This document shows, one piece after another, positions 46,356 through 58,686 of a DNA stretch of 64,000 nucleotides. Each line of letters starts with the position of its first letter. Within the stretch, counting starts at the first letter, position 1. The DNA is taken from NCBI RefSeq assembly GCF_019320115.1, contig NC_089587.1, positions 82,891,603 through 82,955,602 of the forward strand. The letters run 5' to 3'. The notes beneath the pieces are model-generated. The model was not told the DNA's origin. It saw nothing but the letters and a program-made list of their open reading frames with translations, and made no database searches. The translations under genes and the position numbers were made by a program. Origin of the DNA: Miscanthus floridulus (taxonomy: Eukaryota > Streptophyta > Magnoliopsida > Poales > Poaceae).

Positions 46356-46792
46356 CACTACGGGACACAGTAGCTTTGCCGAGTGTCAGGCCCAAAAACA
46401 CTCGGCAACTGCTTTGCCGAGTGTAACACTCGGCATACAACACACGACATCAACAGTGTCGGCAAACAGTAGTTTGCTGAGTGTTTTTTTATCACGCACT
46501 CGGCAAATAGTTTGTCGAGTGTCAATAAACACTCGGCAAAAAAATGTTAACGGGATGGCACGGTGACGGCGGTTTTGCTGAGTGCACGACGGAAAACACT
46601 CGGCAAAATTTCTCAAGTTTGCCGAGTGTCAAGCTCAAAACACTCGGCAAAGTTTCTAAACTTTGCCGAGTGTCAATTCCAAAACACTCGGTAACGTTTC
46701 TAAAGTTTGCCGAGTGTCAAAACCAAAGCACTCGGCAAAGTTTATACACTTTGCCGAGTGTCACGCCCAATACACTCGGCAAACAAGCGTGC

Positions 46793-49700
46793 TGTAACAC
46801 CTCAGGTGTTTAAAATACTAAAACCTGACATATCATCATATGCATTGCAAAGCATTTGGCATTTGGTGAAAACTTTCAGATGCATACACTAAAACGAGTT
46901 TATATTCATGTGGTATGTGTTGAATTGTATTGTTTGAATTAAATTTAAAGTTTGTTTGGATTTTTGAATTTTTCGAGAAAACCCCGCGTTTCAACATGTA
47001 AATCCTACCCTGAAAATCCATTTCAAAATCTAAGCATATTTTGGGGTTGATCCCAAAAGAAAAAGTGTAGAGCTTGGCAAGTTAAGCAAAGTTTATTTTT
47101 GGAGTTTTTCAAGTTGTTTAGAAAAATTTTGAGTAATTCAAAAAGGCGTAATTCGTTAAATATCCCCTATTTGAATTTAAAAGATCATTTCAAAATCTAG
47201 ACCAAATTAGGAGATGGTTATAAAAGCAAAGTTGTAGAACTTTTGTTTTTGAACAACTTTTGTTTTTGGAGATTTTTGAGTTGTTATGAAAATTTGAGAG
47301 TAATTGGTGAATTTTGGCGAATGGCAATTCTGTAATTTGGATGAACAGTGTCCACCGCCGAAGCTACATGGCCGGCGATCTTCGGTTTGCTTCCAGGCGC
47401 GGTCGTGGCCGTCTTTGGCGTTGCGCTGGCGCGGTGAAGGCCACAGCGCAGCTTCCTTGTGCTTCTGAGCCGTGTTATTTGAACCGAGGCGCCGTCGTCG
47501 TCGTTTTTCTTCTTCCTCTGTTTTTCCCGTCGCCACCGCCGCAGCTCCGTCGAGCTCTCGCCGTCGACTTAGCGCCGTTGCCATCTCGGCAAAGCGTGCT
47601 CCAGCTCCGCCGTATCCTTGCGCATCCAGCCAACCCACCAATTCAGCTAGTCTAAGTCAGGAACTCGAGTTGCATCGTCTTCTTCCTCGCGGCCGGCAAC
47701 TCCTCCGCCGAGCGCGATTCGCCGCGACCAGAGCTCCACGGTGCATCTTCGTCCCTGGTTTTGGCTGATTCTGTTTCGCCTCGATACTGTGGTGCTTACT
47801 CCATAGTTGGTTGTTCATTTTGACCACTGCAGTCACCGGTACACCATCGCCGACGACGTTTTGCTCCGCCGTGATCACCGTGATCGTCGTCACGCCTCTC
47901 CGTTGCTTCTCCGACCTCGCTCCTTGCTTCAACACGTTCGGGGTGAGCTGCTGGTGCTTCCTGAGCCATCCGTTTAAGCTTTACAGGTCTCCCATCGCCG
48001 GCGTAGTGCAGCAGCGCCGTCGTGGCCGCCATGGTCGACGTAGTGCTCGGTTCAGTCCGTAATTGGTTGCGTTAGTGCCATAAATCGATGCGCCTAGACT
48101 TGGTGATCATTTTGGTACGTTGGTCGTCACCGGTGATCTCACCATCGGCGAGAAATCGCCGGTCAGAGCCGTCGCTGCCATGGTCAACGTCGGAGGTTGA
48201 AGATGACATGTGGGACCCGGGTGTCAGTGACTCAACGTTCTAAGTGGATTTCCTATTTTTCAGAATTAAATGAATAGTGCTGTAATTTGTTATTTTTGTG
48301 TAGAATTATTTAGAGCTCCAAAAATTATGAAAATTTTTGTGTGAATTCTCTATGATGTATATTATATAACAAAAATTTGAAATATTGATTTCCAGTATTT
48401 TTGGGGTATGATAAAAATTGCTCAATTAATTAATAAATGACTTTCCATGATTTTTCTAGGCTTATTTACTTGTCCAAAAATTATGAAATTTGTTTTGCCA
48501 CTTAGTTATCATGTAATGAACATTTACTAAAATTTTGAGCTCAATTAGAATAAGTTGATTTATTTCATAATTTTAATTAAATAATTAATTCATAAAAGCA
48601 AATGGTAACCTTTAGTGATTTAGGTTTTGTTTGGAATTTTGGCTTGAGTGATGACCTTGGGTCATTTGTTGTTAATGATCCTTGGCAATTGATGTATGTG
48701 TTACGAAAAAGATTTAGCCTGTTTGACTTGCAACTATACCGCGAAGGAAAGTTGTATTCAAATTCTTAATTTTTGTATCCATCATCGAGCATCATGTTTC
48801 GTAATTCCGCATCATGTTAAACATGGCATTGTTATTACGTGTAGTGAACGAAGGTGAATACGCGGTAGTTAATCAAGTTGTTGAGGAGGTTAATCCGTCT
48901 ATTGAGGTCGGATCGAATACTTGTGAAACGACGCAGGAGCCGGACTTTTCCGTCAACGAAGGCAAGCCCCGGATGCATACAACCCTACCTTGTGTTTTAT
49001 AAATTAATTTCGCTTTTGCTTTCCGTTACTGCATTAAGTAATTAGGAGTTAAGTAAAAGCCTAATTGTTGCATTACCACCCTTGTTATTCCATATTTACC
49101 ATATTACCAGTTTTTAAACTCGTATATGCCTAGTTTTGCTTAGCTATGCATAGAACGATAAAAGTCGGGTGATTACCTGCCACCTGCAAGTTTTAAATGG
49201 AACATCGGTTAATTATGTTAGCATGTGATATGGGAATGTGGAGTAATAAATCTAGACCGGGCGGACTCGGTGTGTGTGAGCCACAAGACATGGAGGTCTT
49301 GTGAGCGGGTTCTTTCCGCCTGTGTCGATTAAGGCACGTCCGTTGTTGAATTGCATGAGGTGAGAATTTGTAGTACTAACCACATACTCCGGTAAGCCTG
49401 AACTTGGCGATTCTATTACGAGAATGGCTACTCGCGCACTGGGAGTGGAGAGATGGCGGGAATAGCGTGTACCCACGTGGCCATGGGCTGGAATGGTGGA
49501 GTACTGTGTTCTCGGGTGGCGCGGACCCGTTCTTATTTTAAAGGATCTGAGGGTAGGTTGGTATATGTAGGTCGGGGACCTACATATGTCGTGTGGTCTG
49601 GAATCCCCAGCTGGGTTTAATCGGTTCGAATCGTCGTTGCTCCTCGGTTATGGAGACTCAACTCACTGTTCATCATCGTAGTATTAATAACTAGAACTTG

Positions 49701-50353
49701 AGAATAGTTGATGAAGGTGTTGGATATGAAGTTTCATGATCTCATTACGGATCGTGTCATCTTTGTATATGATTTTATGAAGTTTAAATTGTTGAAATAA
49801 AGAACTTTGTTAAAAGAGCTTTTACGCGAAATAACTTCGATTATTGCTAAAACCATACCTTGAATCCCTGAACCTGCATTCCTGAGTTCTATCAGTTTTA
49901 TTTCGGTTAAGTCTTGTTGAGTACTTTTGTACTCAGGGTTCGTTGACCCTTGTTGCAGGTGAGCCTCATGAGCAGATCTGTTTTGGATCGTGCTGCATGA
50001 CAGTTGTACCTTGTGATGACAATGAGAAGTAAATGTGTGGCCATTGGGCAGGGCAATCTCCTTGTGTGTTTTGTATTATATTATAATGCCACTCCACTAT
50101 TTCGTTTTGTAATAAACATCGAACCTAGTTGCGAGGTTTGAAACTACTGTTTTGTAAATTATGTTATTGTAAGACTTCCGCTGTTTTTACTCTGATGTTT
50201 ATATTTGAATAAATGTTGTAATACTGCAATGACTCTGTAACGTGATCCTGCTCGGAAATCATGGATGATTCGAGGTTCCCCGAGGACACCCGACAGTCTT
50301 TTTAAGTTATTGGAAACATATGCATAAATGTCAAAGGTCGTCGGACAGTGACA
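46793..50353 (+). repeat. Solo long LTR (copy 3)
   Basis: It starts TGTAACACC and ends CAGTGACA, flanked by CGTGC (46788-46792) and GGTGC (50354-50358), a 4-of-5 match to a target duplication. At 3561 bp it has the same internal order as copies 1 and 2: GC-rich block 47330-48230, acidic frame 48841-48972, GAGTAC/GTACTC hairpin near 49919 followed by TTGTTGCAG. No gag or pol. It is inserted in the CACTCGGCAAA-rich element. Confidence 0.8.
48841..48972 (+). other. Short acidic reading frame inside long LTR copy 3
   Basis: Following 'acgtgtag', it encodes NEGEYAVVNQVVEEV.. and ends VNEGKP, at the place where copies 1 and 2 carry their acidic frames ending GKP. Similarity to them is limited to acidity, position and the GKP end. 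Confidence 0.35.
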
Positions 50354-50590
50354 GGTGCATGTGGGCCCTATAACTTAGGAGGTTCTGCCACACGTGCAAC
50401 TGGCAGATTTTATGGTCACTTTGCCGAGTGTCCATTAGAATACACCCGGCAAAGATAAAACACTCGGCAAAAAAGATTCCCAGAATAACAGAAATTGGTC
50501 TCTTTTGGCTTGACACTCGGTAACGCCTCGCTTTGCCGAGTGTTACACTCGGCAAAGCGACCAATACCCCCCTTTTTTACTAATATGTCC

Positions 50591-51264
50591 CGTATAACAG
50601 ACCCCTCTCAATTCACAATAAACCATCACAATTCACAATAAAGCATCATCACAGGCATAATTATATGTCACAGGCATAATTGTATGTCACAGGCATAATA
50701 AACTAAATCATGGATTGGGGAGAGAGGTGGAGAGGGATTCTTGGGCTTCATCCTCTTCTCCTTGCTTTCGTTTTCTTGTCACCCTAGAGAAAGAATGACA
50801 GAGAGTTGTGGTAGGGTGTGAAAGGAGTGCAGAGCTGAATGGGATGAGGTTAGTTCATGCTGACATGTGGGCCCAAGGTAAGGTAGGAAAGAAGTGGACA
50901 GCTCATGACTTGCATTATTTTAGAGTCACTGATGTTCTGGCGGATAGTCCGGTAGACCTGACAGATAGTCCGGTAGACCTGGCGAATAGTTTGTCGAACC
51001 CAGAATGACTCAATGGAAAAGGTTGGTCAGCGAGCTGACATGACCACTCTCATATAGTTCGGTAGGACACTAGTGTAGTTTGTGGGTTTAAGTTTGGGCT
51101 CAACTATTAGGGTCACTTGGCTGGGGTACTTAGGTCATTGCTTAGGGTAACATCTCTTCCCACTTGGGATTATGGGGTTCCGATGATGTTACGACACTTC
51201 ATCTCAAGGTCTCTTGAGTGATACTTGGCTCATTTCATAGGTGGCCTGTCTCACCAGAAACTGA
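50591..51264. other. Intergenic, no gene seen
   Basis: There are short tandem phrases ('cacaggcataat' three times near 50654-50695; 'gatagtccggtagacctg' twice near 50943-50980). No coding region is supported. Confidence 0.35.
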
Positions 51265-51596
51265 GGCCTCGTTTGGCATAGCTCAGCTTCACCAGTGAAG
51301 CTGTTTTTTGGAAAACGGCTTCATGAGCAACTTCTCAGTGAAGCTACGCTATTTTGGAAAAATAGTTTGGCAAAATAGCTTCAGCAACAATTTCATACAT
51401 GGATGAGAGAGAGAAACGAGGGAGAGAGCTGTGAAAAGCTATTTTTTAGCTTCACCTCTCTTCATTCCTTTGTGAGAGCATAAAAAAGATCTTCACCCCG
51501 TGAGCTGTTTTTTATAGGACCCTGTGAGTTGTGTTTGATAAAAAAACAGCTCACAACATCTCATAAAGCTGTTGGTGAAGCTATGCTAAACAGGCC
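51265..51596. mobile_element. MITE with GGCCTCGTTTGGCATAGCT ends
   Basis: The left end GGCCTCGTTTGGCATAGCT and right end AGCTATGCTAAACAGGCC are inverted repeats. The flanks are CTGA on both sides (51261-51264 and 51597-51600). The interior repeats CAGCTTCACC and AAAAACAGCT in both orientations. It is non-coding and resembles Tourist or hAT-type MITEs. Confidence 0.7.
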
Positions 51597-52590
51597 CTGA
51601 ATGTGTGGCCTAGCAATACTTGACCAATAGGAGGATTTCATGGCAAGGCATTGTAGTTGTAAGCTAGAGTAGACTATAACCCTTGAAGTTGAAAGGGAGT
51701 AAATGCTCACGGGCATTCATGGTAAGATGGGGTTAACCTAAGAGAGGGTTGCTAGCGGGGTTATTCTCCCGGGCTGGATGGAGGAGGATAACTAGATCTA
51801 GGTAGGGGTCAGTAACTACTAGGATTGACTATATGTAAGCACGTGGGAATCACATACTCGACAGACTAGGCGCAAGCACTAGATAAGAACTCTGGTGTCA
51901 GTGTTATCCTAAATACTAAACGGTAAACAGTTGATCACTTTCCTTTTAACCATTAGGCCAAATGAACACTTAATTAGGAAAAATAGTCATTTGAACAGGA
52001 TAAACATGTGTTTTCTAAATAGAAACGATGTACTATCATGTAACATTTAAATCATGTGTAAATGGGCTAATTATGCTTGCCGGTGATAACTCCCTCATCA
52101 TGAGAAAGAGACTTGGTCTAGTGGATGGCTAAGATGGTTTGGTTAGAAGAAGAATGACTCTACTTGCAAAGCTTCAGCCAAACCAGATTTCGATCGTACG
52201 ATCGTAGTTGATTAGGGCTCCTATAGGTGATATTTTATGACATCACGGTCTCAGTTAGGGAACTTGATTAAGTTTGACAACAAATATAATTATAAAAATT
52301 TAATTTGTTTTTTCTGTGTCATTATAGGTGGGAAGGGAAATACTCTCCCCCATTCTCTTTTATAAGACCGTACACATACATCAATGTTCAAAGTTTAAAA
52401 ATTTTAACTAATAATTTGGTTAACAATTTTAATTATTATAATGCAAAATCAATATTGTTAGATTTGTAATTAAATGTACTATCTAATTTTCATAAGTTTA
52501 TAAGTATAAATATTATATTATAAAATATATAAATAGTCAAAACATAATTTTGGAGATGTTAAGGTACACCTTATAAAGGCAACGTATCAG
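51597..52590. other. Intergenic, partly very AT-rich
   Basis: No gene is seen. Positions 52340-52560 are very AT-rich and contain 'tcaaagtttaaaaatttt' and 'attatattataaaatata', resembling a decayed Stowaway-type MITE interior. Confidence 0.35.
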
Positions 52591-52806
52591 GTGCAAACCA
52601 ATTAATCTGTACAAATTTAAAAACTACCAATCAGGACCACTGGATGCTGATCCAATAAATAAGGTGAGAGGTGGGATTTTTTACGCTTAAGCCCCCCACC
52701 CGCCGTCCTTTTTTTGCGCTTAAGCCCCCTTATCCTATCCATTATATCAGCATTTAGTGATCCTGATGGGTAGTTTTCAAGTTTGTACAGATTAGTTGGT
52801 TTATAC
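52591..52806. mobile_element. Foldback element with ~60-bp inverted arms
   Basis: The left arm (52591 to about 52653, GTGCAAACCAATTAATCTGT...) matches the reverse complement of the right arm (about 52748 to 52806, ...ACAGATTAGTTGGTTTATAC) with few mismatches. The loop contains 'acgcttaagccccc' twice. It is non-coding. Long arms and a tiny interior suggest a Mutator-type or foldback MITE, but no clear target duplication was found. Confidence 0.65.
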
Positions 52807-52837
52807 ATGATATATTGCCCCTTATAAAAGCAAACTG

Positions 52838-53067
52838 ATCATAGATCAGTTGGTTAGGTTTCTTACGGTAGAACCTATCCACCTGGGTTTAAGTCTTCAA
52901 CTTGGCACGGGTGTTCATATTTTTCTAGATTTATTCCAGGATTTACTGGCGCTATGCTTTCAATGGTAGGTGACGTCCCCATCGACAGCGAGGCGTATGT
53001 GGTGACTTCGTGAATCTCGAGATCTGCCGGCTCAGTCCTTCGTAGGTGCTCATAAGGGTAGGGTTTG
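52838..53067 (+). mobile_element. tRNA-derived SINE-like element, 5' part
   Basis: It begins with a pol III A-box-like 'tagatcagttgg' and a B-box-like 'gggtttaagtc'. The rest is of the type seen in Au-like grass SINEs ('cttggcacgggtgttc', 'ggcgctatgctttcaatgg'). The remainder ('catatgtgtgttcatagg' to an A-run) lies at 58692-58758 after the LTR element. SINEs are moved by LINE proteins. The family name is from memory and needs a database comparison. Confidence 0.5.
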
Positions 53068-53449
53068 TGTGGGGGTACGGCCCCCGGTATCAACAAGACA
53101 AGACATGGGCCGCACCATCAGAGGTGGTCCAGCCCACAAGATCAACGGCGCTGCTCGGCGTGCACCGCAAGATATTGTATAGTACCAAATAGAATACTTT
53201 ATTTATAACCCTACCCCTCTAGAGTATATAAGGAGAGGTAGAGGTCCTCTACTCGACATCATGTATTCAATACAATACACCAAAGACACAGGATGTAGGG
53301 TATTACGTCGATCAGACGGCCCGAACCTATCTAAATCGTTGTCTCTGCGCCTTGTGTCACCATCCGGTTCCTGATTACGCGCATCCCCACCGACAAATCT
53401 ACCATCGCGGGATACCCCTCGGTGGACTGCTGACGATATTATGTCGACA
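53068..53449 (+). repeat. 5' LTR of the short-LTR element
   Basis: It begins TGTGGGGGTACGGCCCCC (a hairpin) and ends GTCGACA. A TATA-like box lies in 'ctagagtatataaggagagg' at about 53220. It is very similar to the 3' LTR, which suggests a fairly recent insertion. Confidence 0.88.
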
Positions 53450-53450
53450 G

Positions 53451-53469
53451 TTGGCGCGCCAGGTAGGGG
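53451..53469 (+). other. Primer binding site of the short-LTR element
   Basis: TTGGCGCGCCAGGTAGGGG follows the LTR after one base. This PBS type recurs in grass LTR retrotransposons. I do not assign the tRNA. Confidence 0.7.
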
Positions 53470-54070
53470 TGTGCGCTTGATCCATGGCGAGCCAGATGGA
53501 CCTCAAATCAACAGCGCGATCTCGTCATCAATCTCATGGAGATCCATGCTGATCCACGACGACGATTCATCGCTGGCTACATCAGCCCCCATGACAGTAG
53601 ATCCGATCTCAGAACCACCTCTGAGATCACCTTCATCAACAACTCGCTGCTCGCTTTCTCGCTACCAGAGGAGGCAGATCATCAACGATGATCTGATCGT
53701 ATTCATCGATCGAGTCGGTCTAAAGTTCGTCGATTGCCTCTCCATCGTCGAATCGGCTCTAGACACTCTGGTTCAGCGCTGACCACCCTCCGATCCAGAT
53801 CTATTAGAGGCTGCTTGAAAAACTCCAGGAGTTGCGGCTCTACCCTTCGGGTTCACCAATGCCACCGTCGCTTACCAACATGCCCAAAGGGGTAGATTTG
53901 CCGACCAGGTTAAAGACGTCCATCCTCAATGCCAACTAGATAGCGCCATACGCCACCGACTAGATGCTTCATCCAAAGCTAAGTCACGCTTTAATATTCT
54001 TCTAAATATTCTCCAATCTCCGTATATCGCTATAATGTTTCTCCGAACTGTTTTCTCCATATTTGCTCTC

Positions 54071-56039
54071 TGAAAGGTCCTAATATGGCTAGAGGGGGGG
54101 TGAATAGCCTATTTAAAATTCTACAAATCAACTAGAGCAATTTGATTAGTAAGACAAATAGCGTAATGCAAACTTGCTCTAGCTCTACGAGGGTTGCAAG
54201 CCACCTATCCAACAATTCTAGTTGCAATGATAGCTAGACACACAACTTGCTATGATACTACTCACTAAGAGCTCTCAATCTTTCTACTCTAAAGAGCTCC
54301 ACTAAGCAAACTTAAATAGCAAAGCAAGCTCTCAAATCTAATTACACTAAAGAGCTTGCTACAACTAGTTTGCAAGAATATAAACGAGTGAGTAGGATGG
54401 TTATACTGCCGTGTAGAGGAATGAACCAATCACAAGATGAAGATCAAACCAATCACCGGGAGAATGCAAATAACAAGAGACAACCGATTTTTCTCCCGAG
54501 GTTCACGTGCTTGCTAACACGCTAGTCCCCATTGTGTCGACCAACACTTGGTGGTTCGGCGGCTAAGAGGTGTTTCACAAACCTCGTCCACACGATTGGA
54601 CACCGCAAGAACCTACCCACAAGTGAGGTAACTCAATGACACGAGCAATTTACTAGAGTTACCTTTCGGCACTCCATTAGGGAAGGTACAACTCCCCTCA
54701 CAATCACCGGAGACGGCCACGAACAATCACCCACTCGTGCCAATCCTCCACCGCTGTACCGAGCCGTCTAGGTGGTGGCAACCACCAAGAGTAATAAGCG
54801 AAATCCATAGCGTAACACGAATACCAAGTGCCTCTAGATGCAATCACTCAAGCAATGCACTTGGATTCTCTCCCAATCTCACAAAGATGATGAATCAATG
54901 ATGGAGATGAGTGGGAGGGCTTTGGCTAAGCTCACATGGTTGCTATGTCAATGAAAATGTGCAAGGGTGTGAGCTTGAGCTGGCCATGGGGCTTAAATAG
55001 AAGCCCCCACGAAATAGAGTCGTTAGGCTCCTCACTGCACTAAACACGGGGCGACCAAACGCTCCGGTCAGATTGACCAGACACTAAACCTCAGTGTCTG
55101 GTCGTGCGATGTGCGCCACATGTCATCGGCTTCAAATGTCGTTCACCCAATTTCAATGATCAAGTGATGACCGGACACGTCAGTTAGAAAGTGACCGGAC
55201 GCTGGACCTTAGCGTCCGATCATTTCTAGTAAGGTTCCAAACGTGAATTTTCATGACCGAACGTGTCCGATCATGCTCGACTAGACTCACCCAGCGTCCG
55301 GTCACTCAATGTCTCCACTGTGCACCACACGTCAGTGTACGTCAGCATTGACCGGACGCACCCTACCAGCGTCCGGTCACTCTTCATGCCAGCGTCCAGT
55401 CATAAGACCGAGACGCGTGCTCACTGCTGCTACTGACCGGACTCTAAACCCAGCGTCCGGTCACCACACCACCAGCGTCCAGTCACTCTATGAACCTCTG
55501 TCTTTTTTTTCTAGGGCGCCGGTGGCACCGTCGGACAGTCCGCACTCTACGGGCGAACACTCTGCCGGTGAAGTTTTCTACCCTTGCTCAAATGTGCTAA
55601 CCACCAAGTGTATCACCTTGTGCATATGTGTTAGCTTATTTTCATAAACATTTTCAAGGGTGTTAGCACTCCACTAGATCCTAAATGCATATGCAATGAG
55701 TTAGAGCATCTAGTGGCACTTTGATAACCATATTTCGATACGAGTTCCACCCCTCTTAATAGTATGGCTATCGATCCTAAATGTGATCACACTCGCTAAG
55801 TGTCTTGATCACTAAAACAAAATGGCTCCTACAATTTTACCTTTGCCTTGAGCCTTTTGTTTTTCTCTTTCTTCTTTTCCAAGTTTAAGCATTTGATCAT
55901 CACCATGCAATCACCATCGTCATGATCTTCGCCATTGCTTTATCACTTGGAGTAGTGCTACATATCTCATGATCATCTTGATAAACTAGGTTAGCACTTA
56001 GGGTTTCATCAATTAACCAAAACCAAACTAGAGCTTTCA
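54071..56039 (-). repeat. Solo Copia LTR, minus strand, TSD CTCTC
   Basis: Read on the minus strand it begins TGAAAGCTCTAG and ends AGGACCTTTCA, the same termini as the LTRs at 18356 and 31637. It shows the same zones, including CCGGACG-rich repeats (about 55050-55500 here). A perfect CTCTC duplication flanks it (54066-54070 and 56040-56044). At 1969 bp with no interior it is a solo LTR inserted in reverse in the short-LTR element. Confidence 0.9.
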
Positions 56040-56689
56040 CTCTCCAAACAATTTTTCGAACTCCCAAATAGTCCTGTTGATGCTCGGACGCCTCCAGAGA
56101 TGGCCCTGTCTGTGGCTCCTCCCTACACGTGCTACGGGCTCCGTGCTCTGTGTTATGGGTGGTTGGCAGCGGCTCCTTGGTGATGCCTGTTCCTCCTACA
56201 TGTGCACGGGCTCCGCGCTCGATGTTATAGGCTATGGGCTAGCTAGGGCTGGAGACTCAACTACACACTAACTGGTTGGGCGGTTTATATTAAACATAAA
56301 TATATTTTCACACCAACTAATCACCAAGCTACATACGCTATTTTTTCTCCGGAGTTCATATATTTTTACATCATGTACTACCCATTCTACATATTTGTTT
56401 TGCAGGATCAGAGTCTAGGTAATCACTTGGTGCTCGGAGGACTTCTCCACCGATCAACTGGTCAAACCGCTAGGTTCATGGACTTTATCGCCGACTAGTT
56501 GATCAAACTGTTCGCCAGTCGCTTCTACTCAATGCTCGCTTCGCCGCCGACCAGTTGACTAGACTGTTCGCCGCTCATGCTTTATCACTAGCTACGCCGG
56601 TTACTCCTCGGCACATGGATACTTCATGCTCGAGGACTAAGTGGGCACACTTCATCGCACGGACATCGTCAGCTACGTCGGTGCTCAGA

Positions 56690-57970
56690 CCTCGCTGCCT
56701 ACGCTGGGGACTCCTCGGTGCTCGAACCTCGCCGCCTACGCCGAGGACTCCTCGGTGGTCGAACATCGCCGCCTATGCCGGGGACTCCTCGCTCATCGAT
56801 GCTCGGTCATCGCCAGCGACGCCGGAGACTTCTCGCTCCTCGGCGCTTGGTCATCGCCAGCGATGCCGGGGACTCCTCGCTCCTCAGTGCTCGGTCATCG
56901 CCAACGATGCCGGGGACTCCTCGCTCCTTGATGCTCGGACATCGCCGCCTATGTCGGGGACTCCTCGGTGCTCGGACATCACCGCCTATGCTGGGGACTC
57001 CTCGCTCCTTGGTTCTCGGACATCGCCAGCGACGCTGGGGACTCCTCGCTCCTCGGTGCTCGGACATCGCCAGCGATGCTAGGGACTCCCCACTCCTTAG
57101 TGCTCGGTCATCGCCAGCGACACCGTGGACTCCCCGCTCCTCGGTGCTCAGACATCACCAGCAACGTCGGGGACTCCTCGCTCCTCGGTGCTCAGTCTTC
57201 GCCAGCGACGCTGGGACCTCCTCGCTCCTTGGTGCTCGGTCATCGCTAGCGACGTCGTGGACTCCTCGCTCCTCGGTGCTCGAACATCACCAGCAACGTC
57301 AGGGACTCCTCGCTTCTCGGTGCTCGGTCTTCGCCAGCGACACCAGGGACTCCTCGCTCCTCGGTGCTCGGTCATCGTCAGTGATGTCATGGACTCCTCG
57401 CTCCTCGGTGCTCGGACATCGCCGCCTACGCCAGAGACTCCTCGCTCCTCGGTGCTCGGTCATCGCCAGCGACGCCGGGGACTCCTCGCTCCTCGGTGCT
57501 CGATCATCGCCAGTGATGCTAGGGACTCCTCGCTCCTTGGTGCTTGGTCATCACCAGTGACGCCGTGGACTCCTCTCTTCTCGGTGCTCAGACATCACCA
57601 GCGACGTCAGGGACTCCTCGCTCCTCGGTTCTTGGTCTTCGCCAATGATGCCGGGGACTCCTTGTTCCTCGATGCTTGGTCATCGCCAGTGACGCTGTGG
57701 ACTCTGCTCCTCGGTGCTCGGACATCACCAGCGACATCGGGGACTCCTTGCTCCTCGGTGCTCGGTCTTCGCCAGCGATGCCGGGGACTCCTCGCTCCTC
57801 GGTGCTCGGTCATCGCCAGCGACGCCGAAGACTCCTCGCTCCTCGGTGCTCGGTCATCGCTAGCGACGCCGAGGACTCCTCACTCCTCGGTGCTCGGTCA
57901 TCGCCAGCTACATCGAGAACTCCCTGGGTGGTCGGACATCGTCGGCTACGCCGGGGACTCCTCAGTGCTC
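56690..57970 (+). repeat. 44-bp tandem array (about 29 units)
   Basis: The unit contains 'ggggactcctcgctcctcgg', 'tgctcggtcatcgcc' and 'agcgacgcc'. Spacing measured at several successive units (57041, 57085, 57129, 57173, 57261) is 44 bp or an exact multiple. Units differ by a few bases. Because stops are rare in the unit and 44 is not a multiple of three, long frames stay open in more than one phase; these are not taken as genes. Confidence 0.85.
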
Positions 57971-58296
57971 AAATCTTGCTATGTCTCATCGATGTGCTAT
58001 CAAGCTGCTCCATGCTGTTCGGATCAAGGTGCTAATCTTGTGGCGTCTGGGGTCTTGATACGTGCATGTCAGACAACGTCGGCAAGCTTTCAAACTTCTT
58101 TGACCCTACTATAAGATTCATTCTTTATCTTCCAATAGGCTCGGGGACTAAGTGGGCACACTTCACCTTGTGGTGAATGTGCTTGTTCTCGTCTCGAGGC
58201 TACGCCCAAGGACTGGCTACCTGCTCGGCTGGTTTTCTACTTTCTGACCCTGGCACCACGCGACTACGTCACCTACTATCAGGCTCGGGGACTAGT

Positions 58297-58686
58297 TGTG
58301 GGGGTACGTCCCCCGGTATCCACAAGACAAGACATGGGCCGCACCATCAGAGGTGGCCTAGCCCACAAGATCAAGGCGTGCACGGCGCTGCTCGACGTGC
58401 ACTGTAAGATATTGTATAGTACCAAATAGGATACTTTACTTATAACCCTACCCCTCTAGAGTATATAAGGAGAGGCAGGGGTCCTCTACTCGACATCATG
58501 TATTCAATACAATACACCAAAGACACAGGACATAGGGTATTACGTCGATTGGATGGTCCGAACCTGTCTAAATCGTTGTCTATGCGCCTTGTGTCACCAT
58601 CCGGTTCCTGATTACGCGCATCCCCACTGACAAATCTACCATCACGGGATACCCCTCGGTGGACTGTCGACGATATTCTGTCGATA
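58297..58686 (+). repeat. 3' LTR of the short-LTR element
   Basis: It begins TGTGGGGGTACGTCCCCC and ends GTCGATA, followed by the GTTTG target duplication. It differs from the 5' LTR by scattered substitutions and a small insertion ('gcgtgcac' near 58375). Confidence 0.88.

Larger units (their letters stand above)
46356..50590. mobile_element. CACTA-like remnant with CACTCGGCAAA repeats, split by a solo LTR
   Basis: It starts CACTACGGGACACAG. Alternating TTTGCCGAGTGTC and CACTCGGCAAA motifs fill 46374-46785 and resume at 50420-50560 beyond the solo LTR. The same subterminal repeat family is seen at 8613-9693. The opposite CACTA terminus is not visible, so the right side is truncated or unrecognised. 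No transposase is encoded here. Confidence 0.6.
53068..58686 (+). mobile_element. Short-LTR retrotransposon without pol, TSD GTTTG
   Basis: LTRs lie at 53068-53449 (382 bp) and 58297-58686 (390 bp), beginning TGTGGGGGTACG. The first ends GTCGACA; the second ends GTCGATA, with a changed last base pair. A perfect 5-bp duplication GTTTG flanks the element (53063-53067 and 58687-58691). A TATA-like 'agtatataaggagagg' lies in each LTR. The PBS TTGGCGCGCCAGGTAGGGG (53451-53469) and PPT-like 'ggctcggggactagt' (about 58282-58296) are in place. The interior has no recognisable gag, RT or integrase, only a short unassigned open frame (to 53782), an inverted Copia solo LTR and a 44-bp array. It is therefore a non-autonomous element, likely related to grass Ty3/gypsy elements with this PBS (inference). 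Confidence 0.85.

Noticed and set aside
52838..52900. Possible tRNA gene (A- and B-box-like motifs)
   Set aside because: No cloverleaf can be drawn and the sequence continues as a SINE; interpreted as tRNA-derived.
56718..58114. Long open frames (280 and 329 codons) on the plus strand
   Set aside because: They arise from the 44-bp tandem array, are open in more than one phase and match no protein family.
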